Shown in pieces: positions 19,208-27,814 of a stretch of DNA of 50,462 bases (its first letter is position 1; each line of letters begins with the position of its first letter). Below the pieces are notes generated by a model. That model was not told the origin of the DNA. It did not search any database and was given only the letters and a program-made list of their open reading frames with translations. A program made the translations under genes and the position numbers. The DNA is taken from assembly GCA_002791545.1 (NCBI GenBank), contig PFXG01000076.1, forward strand, positions 1 to 50,462. Reading direction: 5' to 3'. This DNA is from Zetaproteobacteria bacterium CG_4_9_14_3_um_filter_49_83 (lineage in GTDB: Bacteria; Pseudomonadota; Zetaproteobacteria; Mariprofundales; Mariprofundaceae).

Positions 19208-19956
19208 CTGAAGTTTCTCTGATTGGCGCACTCATTGCCGGGCTACTTTCTTTTCTTTCTCCCTGTGTGCTGCCGCTGGTGCCAGCCTATCTTTCCTATA
19301 TCAGTGGCGTGTCGGTGGATGCGCTTCGCCAACAGGAAGGCGGCACTTCCGTTCAGCGCACAGCCATAAAACAGTCACTATGGTTTGTCGCCGGTTTCAG
19401 TCTGGTCTTTATTATGCTGGGCGCATCAGCCACCTGGCTTGGCAGCTGGATGCTGAGTAACATCGGTATTCTGGGAAAAATTGCCGGTCTGATTATTTTT
19501 GTGTTTGGCCTTCACTACACCGGTTTAATCAGAATTCCTCTGCTGATGGTCGATGCACGTGTTGATACCGGCCAGATTAATGCGGGCAAAGGCTTGGGAG
19601 CTTTAACCTTAGGTGCAGCATTCGCCTTTGGCTGGACGCCCTGCATTGGCCCTATTCTCGGTGCGATCCTGGCCATTGCCGGAGCTCAGCAACATATATC
19701 TCAGGGTATTTTCCTGCTTGCCGCTTATTCCGCAGGGCTGGCTATCCCGTTCTTATTGGCCGCATTAGCTACTGATGCTTTCCTGAACTGGTCACAAAAA
19801 TTCAAGCGCCACCTGCATATGATTGAAATTATTTCCGGCGTTTTACTCATGCTTGTTGGCGCACTCATCTTTTTTGGTAGTTTCAGTGTGTTTTCCTCTC
19901 TATTGATAGAATATGCACCATGGTTAGTTGAGATTGAGGCAAGCTTTCAGCCCTGA
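19204..19956 (+). CDS. ccdA: CcdA-type cytochrome c biogenesis / thiol-disulfide transporter
   Basis: A 250-aa protein with six or so hydrophobic helices. The redox Cys pair is in FLSPCVLPLVPAYLSYISG (helix 1) and FGWTPCIGPILGA (helix 4), as in CcdA and the membrane part of DsbD. It carries electrons from cytoplasmic thioredoxin to the periplasm for haem ligation and disulfide reduction. The start at 19204 overlaps cutA by 4 bp. The small cytochrome c at 22.7 kb is a possible client. Confidence 0.93.
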   Translation: MTEVSLIGALIAGLLSFLSPCVLPLVPAYLSYISGVSVDALRQQEGGTSVQRTAIKQSLWFVAGFSLVFIMLGASATWLGSWMLSNIGILGKIAGLIIFVFGLHYTGLIRIPLLMVDARVDTGQINAGKGLGALTLGAAFAFGWTPCIGPILGAILAIAGAQQHISQGIFLLAAYSAGLAIPFLLAALATDAFLNWSQKFKRHLHMIEIISGVLLMLVGALIFFGSFSVFSSLLIEYAPWLVEIEASFQP

Positions 19957-20017
19957 AAACATAGAGCCATAATCAATGCCAGTTGACCACTGCCTCAAGT
20001 AGTGCTTCAATGCTGCT

Positions 20018-20314
20018 ATGAGTGATAAAGGTGATAATCAGCATCTGCAACTGCAAATTAAAATGCTTGCTGAACATTTGTCGACAATCCGTCGGAATAT
20101 GGAAAGGATCATGGCTGAAAATAACCGCCTGCGTGAAGTGGTTCGTCTGGCCGAAGTTGAACTGCGCAAACGCCGCCAGCAAGTGACCCTGCTGGAACAG
20201 AAAATTGCTGCTGAAGCCGACAACAAACAGGAAGTGCAAGCGCGTGTAGATCATGCCATTGATAAGCTTGACCAAGTCATTGCTTCCACCCACCAGGAAA
20301 GTAGCGATGCATAA
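20018..20314 (+). CDS. Small coiled-coil protein upstream of zapA (TIGR02449-like)
   Basis: A 98-aa, almost entirely heptad-repeat protein: HLQLQIKMLAEHLSTIRRNM, ENNRLREVVRLAEVELRKR, LLEQKIAAEAD. Its position immediately before zapA, with an 8-bp overlap, matches a family of conserved short coiled-coil proteins at this locus; it may act with ZapA at the division ring in the manner of ZapB. No clear ribosome site was found upstream. The role is inferred from position and shape only. Confidence 0.7.
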   Translation: MSDKGDNQHLQLQIKMLAEHLSTIRRNMERIMAENNRLREVVRLAEVELRKRRQQVTLLEQKIAAEADNKQEVQARVDHAIDKLDQVIASTHQESSDA

Positions 20315-20597
20315 AGTCGAAGTCATCGTTGCCGGTCGCAGCTACACCATCCGCACAGAAGATAACCCTGAGCACGTACAGGCTGCTGCTGCGATGATTG
20401 AATCACAACTCAATGAGTTAAAACAAATTGGCTCCACTGTCGGAACAGATCGTCTGATGGCACTGGTCGCACTCAATCTGGCCGGTCAATTATTAAACCA
20501 GAAAGTCAACCAGTCGACTGAACTTGGGGGCTTGATTTCCTCACTTGAAACTCTAGTCTCACAAGCAGAAGGTTTAGCCAAAGCACCCCTGCGCTGA
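20307..20597 (+). CDS. zapA: Cell division protein ZapA
   Basis: A 96-aa FtsZ-associated protein. The N-terminal globular part starts MHKVEVIVAGRSYTIRTEDN, followed by VQAAAAMIESQLNELKQ and a C-terminal coiled coil from about residue 50 (TDRLMALVALNLAGQLL). ZapA tetramers cross-link FtsZ filaments. The start lies inside the upstream coiled-coil gene. The last codons and stop (20581-20597) also form one arm of the closing stem of the 6S RNA. Confidence 0.92.
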   Translation: MHKVEVIVAGRSYTIRTEDNPEHVQAAAAMIESQLNELKQIGSTVGTDRLMALVALNLAGQLLNQKVNQSTELGGLISSLETLVSQAEGLAKAPLR

Positions 20598-20770
20598 TCG
20601 AGTGGCTTTCTAGTTGCCTGAGCCGATGTGCGTCGAACGGGAGTCCTGCTACTCTGTCTGTGTGCGTCCCTCAAGTTTGGGATACCTGACCTCAGAGTGC
20701 TGCGCCCACCTCGTAAATGAGGGTTCGACAACTCATAGTCCATACGTCAGTGCGGGGGTGCTTTTTTTCT
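20580..20770 (+). ncRNA. ssrS: 6S RNA
   Basis: Located between zapA and the 5-formyl-THF cyclo-ligase gene, the conserved site of ssrS. It contains CCTGAGCCGAT, a hallmark of proteobacterial 6S, and later GAGGGTTCGACAAC. A closing helix of about 19 bp forms between 20580-20598 and 20749-20767, allowing G-U pairs, followed by a T run. The total length of about 190 nt fits. 6S RNA mimics an open promoter and sequesters sigma-70 RNA polymerase in stationary phase. The 5' end is a fold-based estimate; processing could trim it. Confidence 0.88.
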
Positions 20771-20771
20771 A

Positions 20772-21377
20772 ATGAATAAAGCCAGCCTCGAAAATTCCCA
20801 TCTCATAAAAACCGATCTCAGAAAGAAATGCCTGCAATCCCGCTCAAACATTAAACCCCGGGAAAGAATCCAATTCTCATTAACCATCGAAAAAATCCTG
20901 CTGGACACATTAAAAACATACGACCCGGATAAGCTCAGTGTTCTGTGCTACCGATCGACTGCGTATGAAGTATCAACTGATAGCTTGTTTTTACCTGAAA
21001 ATCTCCTGCAGACAAAAATGTATGCCCCGAAAGTAGATCAACATCACATGCACTGGCTCAGAATTCTGCCCGACAGCCTATGGCATCATGGCTCTTTCAA
21101 TATTTCTGAACCGGATCAGGGAGAATTATGGCAAGCTGAAACCGGCACAACCATACTGATATGCCCCCTTGTCGGGTTTGACAGAACAGGCAACCGGCTG
21201 GGCATGGGTAAGGGTTTTTTTGACCGCTGGCTTGAACGACATCGACAAGACATCGATATTCTGATTGGCTTGGCCTTTACTTGTCAGGAGGTTCCTCATA
21301 TTCCTGCTGAGGCTCATGACATTCCACTGGATGCCATCATCACTGAAAAAGGGTGGATTTCATGCCACAGACCATAA
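20772..21377 (+). CDS. ygfA: 5-formyltetrahydrofolate cyclo-ligase
   Basis: A 201-aa protein (MTHFS/YgfA). LRKKCLQSRSNIKPRER near the N-terminus and the substrate/ATP motif GFDRTGNRLGMGKGFFDRWLE are diagnostic. It converts 5-formyl-THF to 5,10-methenyl-THF. The ATG lies right after the 6S T run with no clear ribosome site. In E. coli the equivalent gene is co-transcribed with 6S RNA and linked to persistence, and the same read-through arrangement is likely here. It overlaps ymdB by 16 bp. Confidence 0.93.
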   Translation: MNKASLENSHLIKTDLRKKCLQSRSNIKPRERIQFSLTIEKILLDTLKTYDPDKLSVLCYRSTAYEVSTDSLFLPENLLQTKMYAPKVDQHHMHWLRILPDSLWHHGSFNISEPDQGELWQAETGTTILICPLVGFDRTGNRLGMGKGFFDRWLERHRQDIDILIGLAFTCQEVPHIPAEAHDIPLDAIITEKGWISCHRP

Positions 21378-22156
21378 ATATTTTAGTTATCGGCGATATT
21401 CTCGGCAGGGCCGGACGCCGAGCATTACGAGACCATTTACCCAAGCTGATTGACATGCATATGATCGATTTTGTTGTCGCAAATGGTGAAAACCTTGCGT
21501 CAGGATTTGGCACCACGTGGAAAACGGCTGAAGAAGTTTTCAACTACGGCGTCGACGTACTCACCAATGGCAATCATTGCTGGGATCAGCGTGAGTTTTT
21601 AAAAATCATCGAAACTGATGACCGGTTCATCCGCCCGGCAAACTTTACAGACTATGCGCCCGGCAATGGCTGGGTCATACGGGAAACAGCCAGTGGTCAT
21701 CGCATTGGCGTCATCAACCTGATCGGACAGGTATTTATGGGAACCTGGGACTGTCCTTTTGAAGCAGTGGATCGAGCTTTGGAAGCCATGCCCAATGATG
21801 TGAAAATCATTCTGGTCGATTTACACGCCGAGGCTACCAGCGAAAAAATGGGCATGGGCTGGTTTCTCGACGGAAAGGTTTCGTTTGTTTACGGCACCCA
21901 CACACACATCCCGACTTGCGATGAAATCATTCACTCCAGTGGAACCGCCTACCAAAGTGATATTGGCATGACCGGCTCTTATCAGTCCATCATTGGCATG
22001 AAAAAAGAGGGTGCTCTTAAGCGTATGATTCAGCGTCTGCCGGAACGCTTTGAAGCCGTTGAGCGTGGCGCGACGCTATTTGCCACGCTGTTAAACATCG
22101 ATGTAAAAAGCGGCAAAACCCGCTCTATCGAGCGCATAAAGATCTTACCGGACTAA
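21362..22156 (+). CDS. ymdB: YmdB-family metallophosphoesterase
   Basis: A 264-aa calcineurin-like phosphoesterase of the TIGR00282/YmdB type. Metal ligands are visible in ILVIGDILGRAGRR, VVANGENLASGFG, LTNGNHCWD and FVYGTHTHIPTCDE. Bacillus YmdB hydrolyses 2',3'-cyclic nucleotides; the substrate here is unproven. The ATG at 21362 follows GGGTGG; an upstream GTG at 21353 is also open. The start lies inside the 3' end of the cyclo-ligase gene, so the two are co-transcribed. The family is uncommon in enteric gammaproteobacteria, which is one hint about lineage. Confidence 0.92.
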   Translation: MPQTINILVIGDILGRAGRRALRDHLPKLIDMHMIDFVVANGENLASGFGTTWKTAEEVFNYGVDVLTNGNHCWDQREFLKIIETDDRFIRPANFTDYAPGNGWVIRETASGHRIGVINLIGQVFMGTWDCPFEAVDRALEAMPNDVKIILVDLHAEATSEKMGMGWFLDGKVSFVYGTHTHIPTCDEIIHSSGTAYQSDIGMTGSYQSIIGMKKEGALKRMIQRLPERFEAVERGATLFATLLNIDVKSGKTRSIERIKILPD

Positions 22157-22174
22157 GAGTCATTGCTATTCAGT

Positions 22175-22615
22175 TTATTTTTTGTATTGCCGCTGCAAAT
22201 CCCGCTTGATATCGCGCTCCTTCAGATCCTGCCGCTTATCGTAATTTTTCTTGCCTTGCGCCAGGCCGATTTGAAGCTTTGCAAAACCCCGCTCATTAAA
22301 ATACATCTTCAACGGTACCAGTGTCAGGCCTTTGGTTTTTAATTTTCCAATCAAATTATTCACTTCGCGTTTATTCAGCAACAGCTGACGTGAACGTGTT
22401 GGATCAACCGGGTTATTCATCGCCGCCGGTTTATACGGGCTGATATGACAGCCAATGAGCAACACCTTTTCTGAGCGGATAATACAATGCGCTTCGGCGA
22501 GATTGGCTTGCCCGGCACGAATGGATTTCACTTCCGGCCCAAGCAACATGATCCCTGCTTCATAGGTTTCAAGAATTTGATAGTCGTGCCGTGCTCTGCG
22601 ATTAATCATTGCCAT
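22175..22615 (-). CDS. smpB: SsrA-binding protein SmpB
   Basis: A 146-aa tmRNA partner for rescue of stalled ribosomes. Matching blocks are NRRARHDYQILETYEAGIML, GPEVKSIRAGQANLAEA, RQLLLNKREVNNLIGK and LVPLKMYFNERG, with the basic C-terminal tail KKNYDKRQDLKERDIKRDLQ that enters the mRNA channel. It converges with ymdB. The tmRNA gene itself is not in the window. Confidence 0.96.
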   Translation of the reverse strand: MAMINRRARHDYQILETYEAGIMLLGPEVKSIRAGQANLAEAHCIIRSEKVLLIGCHISPYKPAAMNNPVDPTRSRQLLLNKREVNNLIGKLKTKGLTLVPLKMYFNERGFAKLQIGLAQGKKNYDKRQDLKERDIKRDLQRQYKK

Positions 22616-22671
22616 GGCGCCATGATAGCTACTTCATCGGCGCATGCATCAAAAATGCAACACCACAAATA

Positions 22672-22699
22672 AAAAGGCAGCCCGAATGGACTGCCTTTT
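22672..22699 (-). terminator. Intrinsic terminator after the cytochrome c gene
   Basis: AAAAGGCAG and CTGCCTTTT form a 9-bp stem. On the minus strand it is followed by TTTTTATTT, placing it about 37 bp after the stop of the cytochrome gene. It lies between two minus-strand genes and also separates smpB from read-through. Confidence 0.85.
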
Positions 22700-22735
22700 C
22701 ACATCACTTAACCCAAAGGATTCAGTGGATGGCTA

Positions 22736-23056
22736 TTATTGAACCTGCTCTTCAAACCATGTGCGAACTTCAGCTTTCTTGTCGTCAGCCAGGCCTCTGT
22801 ATTTCTTCAGCTGAGAATTCATCATGCCTGCCTTGCTGGCAAATGCAGCTACTTTTGGCTCCAGATCAGCATCTGAATTCAAAAATTCGAACACAGCATC
22901 AACGGATCCATAAGCTTCAACTACAGTTGCAAATGATGGGCCTACTTTGTCTTTATGGCCTGCATGGCAAGAAGCACAAAAAACGCCTGCTGACGCTGAA
23001 GCGGTAAAGCCCATCATCATGGCAGCAGTCGCCGCAACTAATAAAGTTTTCTTCAT
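22736..23056 (-). CDS. Small periplasmic mono-haem cytochrome c
   Basis: A 106-aa protein with a Sec signal peptide (MKKTLLVAATAAMMMGFTASASA), one haem-binding motif CASCH right after it (about residues 27-31), and a Met-containing stretch (ASKAGMMNSQLKKY) that could supply the distal ligand. The class I fold is about 83 aa after cleavage. A GAGGAGG ribosome site precedes the ATG. Likely a soluble electron carrier; its redox partner is not encoded nearby. Confidence 0.88.
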   Translation of the reverse strand: MKKTLLVAATAAMMMGFTASASAGVFCASCHAGHKDKVGPSFATVVEAYGSVDAVFEFLNSDADLEPKVAAFASKAGMMNSQLKKYRGLADDKKAEVRTWFEEQVQ

Positions 23057-23124
23057 ATTAATAATTCCTCCTCTCTTAGATTGGAAACGGGTTGCTACAG
23101 CAATTCCGTGTATGGTGCAACTGT

Positions 23125-23154
23125 ATTGTATTTTGCACTATAGCCAAGAGGCAA
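23125..23154 (-). promoter_or_regulatory. Putative sigma-70 promoter of the cytochrome c gene
   Basis: Minus-strand TTGCCT (23149-23154) and TACAAT (23125-23130) are 18 bp apart, about 70 bp before the ATG. A perfect CCCTATAGGG palindrome lies just upstream at about 23162-23171 and may be a regulator site. Confidence 0.45.
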
Positions 23155-23233
23155 GTGCTACCCTATAGGGGGATTGTTTACCCCTCCGAAGACAAAAAAC
23201 ACTGCTCATATTCAGCCAAATACGCTTCAGAAT

Positions 23234-25846
23234 TTACTTCAAAGCAACGGCAACTGACAGCACTTGCTGTTCATCCATCCCGGCAACATCCACCTTCATG
23301 GCGCTTCCTGGCAGCACTTCACCGGCAATCAGATAACGCGCCACGCGAGTCTCCAGCTCCTGCTGAATAAACCGCTTCAAAGGTCGTGCACCAAAGCCAA
23401 CATCCGTTCCTTCTCGGGCAATGAGAACTTTAGCGGTTTCGCTCACAGCCAAATGAATGTGCTGATCGGCCAGACGCCCTCTTAACTCTTCAAGGAACAG
23501 ATCAACAATATGCACCACATCTGATTCAACCAGTGGTTTAAATAGCACCGTGTCATCAACTCGATTGAGAAATTCCGGGCGAAAATGACCACGCAGGGTC
23601 GACATCACCTGCAGCCGGGCCTGATCACTCAAGTGCCCTGATGAATCAATACCATCGAGCAAATATTCACTGCCGATATTGCTGGTCATAATCACAATGG
23701 TATTCTTGAAATTCACTGTTCGCCCGTGACTGTCGGTCAGGCGTCCATCATCCAGCAATTGCAGTAATATATTAAACACATCCGGATGCGCCTTTTCCAC
23801 TTCATCCAGCAACAGCACACAATAGGGTTTTCGACGCACAGCTTCTGTCAGCTGACCGCCTTCTTCATAACCCACGTAACCCGGAGGTGCGCCGACCAGG
23901 CGTGAAACCGTATGTTTTTCCATGTATTCCGACATATCCAGCCGCACCATATTGTCTTCAGAATCAAACAATGTACGAGCCAGTGTACGAGCCAGCTCTG
24001 TTTTTCCAACACCCGTAGGTCCCAGGAAGAGAAATGAACCAATCGGCCGTTTCGGATCTTTTATGCCGGCACGAGCACGCAGCACAGCATTGGATACGGC
24101 TGTTACCGCTTCATCCTGACCAATCACCCTTTCGTGCAACACGGCCTCAAGGCGCAATAGCTTATCCCTTTCCCCTTCCATCAGGCGTGTTACAGGGATA
24201 TGCGTCCAGCGAGCTACAACCTCAGCAATTTCTTCTTCCGTTACCTCTTCACGTAACAGCGAACGCTCTTCAGCCGCAAGTTCACTGGCGGCCAGCTCAG
24301 CTTCAAGCTTTGGCAATTCACTATAGCGAATTTCCGCCACCCTCTCCAACTTGTAGGCACGCTCTGAGGCATCCATATCCAGTTTTAACTGCTCAATTTT
24401 TTCCCGGATATGCTGCACTGCGGCAATGCTGTCTTTTTCTTTTTTCCAGCGTTCAAACATGGCATCACGCTGTTCTTTAAGATCAGCCAGTTCTTTACGC
24501 AATACACCCAGGCGCTCTTTACTTGCAGCATCTTTTTCTTTCTTCAGTGCTGTTTCTTCGATCTCCAGACGCATGGCCTTGCGTGTGACCTCATCCAGCT
24601 CCGCCGGCATAGAATCCATTTCCGTGCGAATAGATGCGCAGGCTTCATCCACCAGATCAATCGCCTTATCCGGCAGGAATCGATCTGAAATATAGCGATC
24701 CGATAATACCGCCGCAGAGACCAGTGCAGCATCGGTAATACGAACACCGTGATGCAACTCAAATCGTTCACGCAGCCCACGCAGTATGGAAATCGCATCT
24801 TCGACGCTCGGCGCATCGACCATTACCGGCTGGAAGCGGCGCTCCAGTGCCGCATCTTTTTCGATGTATTTCCTGTATTCATCCAGCGTTGTTGCACCTA
24901 CGCAGTGTAATTCACCGCGAGCCAGCATCGGCTTGAGCATATTTCCGGCATCCGAAGATCCTTCTGTTTTGCCTGCCCCGACAATCGTATGCAGCTCATC
25001 AATAAATAGAATAATCCGACCATCGGATTCCTTGATTTCCTTCAATACCGCTTTTAGCCGCTCCTCAAATTCACCACGATACTTGGCACCTGCCATCAGC
25101 GATGTCATATCCAGCGCGAAAATAGTCCTGTCTTTTAAGCCTTCCGGCACATCACCGGAAACAATACGCTGTGCCAGACCTTCTGCGATGGCAGTTTTGC
25201 CAACGCCGGGTTCACCGATCAGCACAGGATTGTTTTTTGTTTTTCTTGATAAGATGCGAATCACACCCCGTATTTCACTATCGCGGCCAATGACCGGATC
25301 AAGCTTGCCGGAACGCGCCATTTCGACCAGGTCCGTACCGTATTTGTTCAAGGCTTCATACTGGGCTTCCGGTGAGTCTGTCGTCACACGCTGATGTCCA
25401 CGCACCGCTTCAATCGCCTTGAGCAGAACATCACGGGTGATGCCTGCTTCTTTGAATAACTTTCCTGCTTCAGTTTTATCAGCTTCGCCCTGCACAGCCA
25501 GCAACACATGTTCAACCGAAATATAATCATCACCCATTTTCCCGGCTTCATCTGCAGCATGCGCAAAGATCTGCTGTAAACGGCCGGTGATATACACCTT
25601 GCCTGCTTCGCTTGAACCACCTGAAACCCGTGTTCGTTTTGCCAGCGCCTGTTCTAAGCGGGCTTTGAACAAATCCAGACTGACTCCGCCACGCTCGATG
25701 AATCGTGGTGCCAATCCATCAGACTGCGCCAGCAACTCGGCAAGCACATGTTCAACATCCACTTCCTGATGCTGCAGTCTGGCGGCCAGTGTTTGCGCCG
25801 AAGCCATGGCTTCCCTTACTTTTTGTGTGAGCTGATTCATATCCAT
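23234..25846 (-). CDS. clpB: ClpB disaggregase chaperone
   Basis: An 870-aa Hsp100 ATPase that resolves aggregates with DnaK. In order: two N-terminal Clp repeats; AAA-1 with Walker A GEPGVGKT and sensor region; the long coiled-coil M domain (about residues 400-520, Glu/Lys/Arg-rich); and AAA-2 with [24 protein letters not shown] pore loop and GFGARPLKR sensor 2. The length is standard. GAGGT precedes the ATG. A sigma-32-like promoter lies at 25913-25941. Confidence 0.97.
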   Translation of the reverse strand: MDMNQLTQKVREAMASAQTLAARLQHQEVDVEHVLAELLAQSDGLAPRFIERGGVSLDLFKARLEQALAKRTRVSGGSSEAGKVYITGRLQQIFAHAADEAGKMGDDYISVEHVLLAVQGEADKTEAGKLFKEAGITRDVLLKAIEAVRGHQRVTTDSPEAQYEALNKYGTDLVEMARSGKLDPVIGRDSEIRGVIRILSRKTKNNPVLIGEPGVGKTAIAEGLAQRIVSGDVPEGLKDRTIFALDMTSLMAGAKYRGEFEERLKAVLKEIKESDGRIILFIDELHTIVGAGKTEGSSDAGNMLKPMLARGELHCVGATTLDEYRKYIEKDAALERRFQPVMVDAPSVEDAISILRGLRERFELHHGVRITDAALVSAAVLSDRYISDRFLPDKAIDLVDEACASIRTEMDSMPAELDEVTRKAMRLEIEETALKKEKDAASKERLGVLRKELADLKEQRDAMFERWKKEKDSIAAVQHIREKIEQLKLDMDASERAYKLERVAEIRYSELPKLEAELAASELAAEERSLLREEVTEEEIAEVVARWTHIPVTRLMEGERDKLLRLEAVLHERVIGQDEAVTAVSNAVLRARAGIKDPKRPIGSFLFLGPTGVGKTELARTLARTLFDSEDNMVRLDMSEYMEKHTVSRLVGAPPGYVGYEEGGQLTEAVRRKPYCVLLLDEVEKAHPDVFNILLQLLDDGRLTDSHGRTVNFKNTIVIMTSNIGSEYLLDGIDSSGHLSDQARLQVMSTLRGHFRPEFLNRVDDTVLFKPLVESDVVHIVDLFLEELRGRLADQHIHLAVSETAKVLIAREGTDVGFGARPLKRFIQQELETRVARYLIAGEVLPGSAMKVDVAGMDEQQVLSVAVALK

Positions 25847-25912
25847 GTTATTACCTCATCATCAAAGCCAACCGGCATTATTGATCATACTTTGATCGTT
25901 TCATGCTTTACC

Positions 25913-25941
25913 GTATAGGGAGCAGGCTCAACCTATTCAAG
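25913..25941 (-). promoter_or_regulatory. Sigma-32 (heat-shock) promoter of clpB
   Basis: On the minus strand, CTTGAAT (25935-25941), a 14-nt spacer and CCCTATAC (25913-25920). This closely fits the sigma-32 pattern CTTGAAA-N13-14-CCCCATnT. It is 67 bp before the clpB start, and its geometry is identical to the one in front of htpX. Confidence 0.75.
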
Positions 25942-25981
25942 GCTATGGTTTAAAAATGTACTGCGGCAGGAGACATCTTTC

Positions 25982-26389
25982 TTATCGCTGGATTGGCACT
26001 TCTATAATAATTACGGAGACCTTGGCCGCTGCAACCGGGTTTGAATTTGATACCTCAACACGCAAATCAAGCTGGCCGTCCGGGTTGTAAAAATTCGTTT
26101 GAAATCGATGATTATCGACATGATAGCTTCGCGTTTGTTTGATCACCGTTTCCACATCCTCATGGACACTTTCAACTCGAAACGTCAGCGGCCCGAATGA
26201 TTCTGAGATGAAATGCACCTCATAAACTCCGGGGCGCTCAGGCATATCAAAAAATTCACGCAAGCTCTGATAGGGCGGCACCAGCACATCCCGATAATAC
26301 AGATAATCATGCGTTTCATCGGCCACAGGCAAGCCAGGAGCCGCCAGAATACCGATGCACAGCATCAAGCATCGCAAAACATAACGCAC
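25982..26389 (-). CDS. Small secreted protein of unknown function
   Basis: A 135-aa protein with an N-terminal signal peptide (hydrophobic LRCLMLCIGILAAPGLPVADE), then a beta-rich mature part of about 110 aa with no Cys. The start appears to be GTG at 26389; no good ribosome site is seen. It begins 6 bp after the response-regulator stop, so it is the last gene of the operon dapA, histidine kinase, response regulator, this gene. It could be a periplasmic component or output of that signalling pair. Not recognised as a family. Confidence 0.55.
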   Translation of the reverse strand: MRYVLRCLMLCIGILAAPGLPVADETHDYLYYRDVLVPPYQSLREFFDMPERPGVYEVHFISESFGPLTFRVESVHEDVETVIKQTRSYHVDNHRFQTNFYNPDGQLDLRVEVSNSNPVAAAKVSVIIIEVPIQR

Positions 26390-26395
26390 GCAGCT

Positions 26396-27814
26396 TTAAC
26401 CTTCGTCCTTCAACTCAACACCATATTTATCACACAGGTAACGCATTTTATCTTTGGAGCGATCACCAAATCCCAGCCAGCGACCAGCCCGCGCTTTGAT
26501 CCCCCCATTACGATCCAGAGCGGTTAACAGTAATTTCTTTTCAAATTCGGCTACTGCTTTTTCCCCACGAATACCACTATCCGGCAATTGTTCAAACCAG
26601 GCTTCCAACGCATCTTCCGAAACCTGCCGCACATGTGAGCCGGCCAGAGATGGCAACGACTCGATGAGCTCAGAGCTGGAAAGTACAACAGCACGCTCTA
26701 TGACATTCTCCAACTCACGGACGTTACCCGGCCAGCTGTAACGCTGCATTTGTTCGAAGACATCCGGAGAAAAATCAATCACGCGCTTGCCACAACTCAG
26801 GCTTTTCCGCTGCAACACTCGCCTGGCAATCGCTTCAATGTCTTCCAGATGATCACGCAACGGCGGCATATTGATTTCCAGTACCTGAATGCGGTAATAC
26901 AGGTCATCACGGAGTGTGCCCTGACGAATATGCTCTTCCAGATCCACCTGCGTTGAACATATCAAACGAACATTACAACGGATTTCAGCATCGCCGCCCA
27001 AGCGTGACATTTGACCACGCTCCAGCACGCGCAACAATTTACCTTGTACCGACATCGGTAAGCAGGCAACTTCATCGAGAAAAAGCGTGCCGCCATTGGC
27101 TCGCTCAAACCAGCCAAGCTTACGTTTCACAGCTCCGGCAAACGCACCTTTTTCGTGCCCGAACAATTCCGTTTCCAAATGCTCTGAAGCCATGGATGCA
27201 CAATTGATGGTAATAAATGGTTCTTTCGAGCGCGTGCTCAATGCATGAATGTGCCTGGCCGCCAACTCTTTGCCGGTGCCGGTCTCGCCGCGAATCAGCA
27301 CCGTTGTCGGCATTGGTGCAACCTGTTCAATCATATGTCGAACCTGGAACATCGCATCGGAGTCGCCCAGCAGCTGATCACCGATACGTGATTCCAGAGC
27401 TTGTTTGAGCTCTTCCTCACGCAGGCTCTGCCAGCGTGACTCCATAGCGCGATCCACCGTGTCGTGCACTTCATCCGGATCAAAAGGTTTACCGAAAAAG
27501 TCCAAAGCCCCCAGCTCACGCGCCCGATGTGCCAATTCGTGCTCATCATGTCCGGTAATCACGACCACCAGAGTATCCGGACTGTCCTGCCGTAGTTGTG
27601 CCAGATAAGCCATCCCGATCTCCGGATTATCCGGCTCCGGTGGCAAGGCCAGATCCAGAACCACCAGATCGACCCGACTGGTGGCCAGCGCCTCGTTGGC
27701 CATATCAAGGTCTCCGGCTTCGAGCACCTCATAATCATCTTTCAGAAGCAGCTTGAGATTCAGGCGATTGATTTCATTGTCATCGACCACCAATACGGTT
27801 CTTTTAATACTCAT
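26396..27814 (-). CDS. Sigma-54-type response regulator (PrsR-like)
   Basis: A 472-aa protein. The receiver domain spans residues 1-120 with acidic DDNE and phospho-acceptor Asp about residue 54 in VVLDLALPPEPDN; the PPEPDN insertion resembles PEP-CTERM-associated PrsR regulators. The AAA+ domain spans about 145-380 with Walker A GETGTGKE and GGTLFLDE. A C-terminal Fis-like helix-turn-helix follows (NGGIKARAGRWLGFGDRSKD). The sigma-54 contact loop reads GAFAGA, not GAFTGA. The start at 27814 overlaps the kinase stop by 4 bp, so the kinase is its partner. It probably activates, or given the altered loop may repress or act differently at, its targets. Confidence 0.85.
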   Translation of the reverse strand: MSIKRTVLVVDDNEINRLNLKLLLKDDYEVLEAGDLDMANEALATSRVDLVVLDLALPPEPDNPEIGMAYLAQLRQDSPDTLVVVITGHDEHELAHRARELGALDFFGKPFDPDEVHDTVDRAMESRWQSLREEELKQALESRIGDQLLGDSDAMFQVRHMIEQVAPMPTTVLIRGETGTGKELAARHIHALSTRSKEPFITINCASMASEHLETELFGHEKGAFAGAVKRKLGWFERANGGTLFLDEVACLPMSVQGKLLRVLERGQMSRLGGDAEIRCNVRLICSTQVDLEEHIRQGTLRDDLYYRIQVLEINMPPLRDHLEDIEAIARRVLQRKSLSCGKRVIDFSPDVFEQMQRYSWPGNVRELENVIERAVVLSSSELIESLPSLAGSHVRQVSEDALEAWFEQLPDSGIRGEKAVAEFEKKLLLTALDRNGGIKARAGRWLGFGDRSKDKMRYLCDKYGVELKDEG

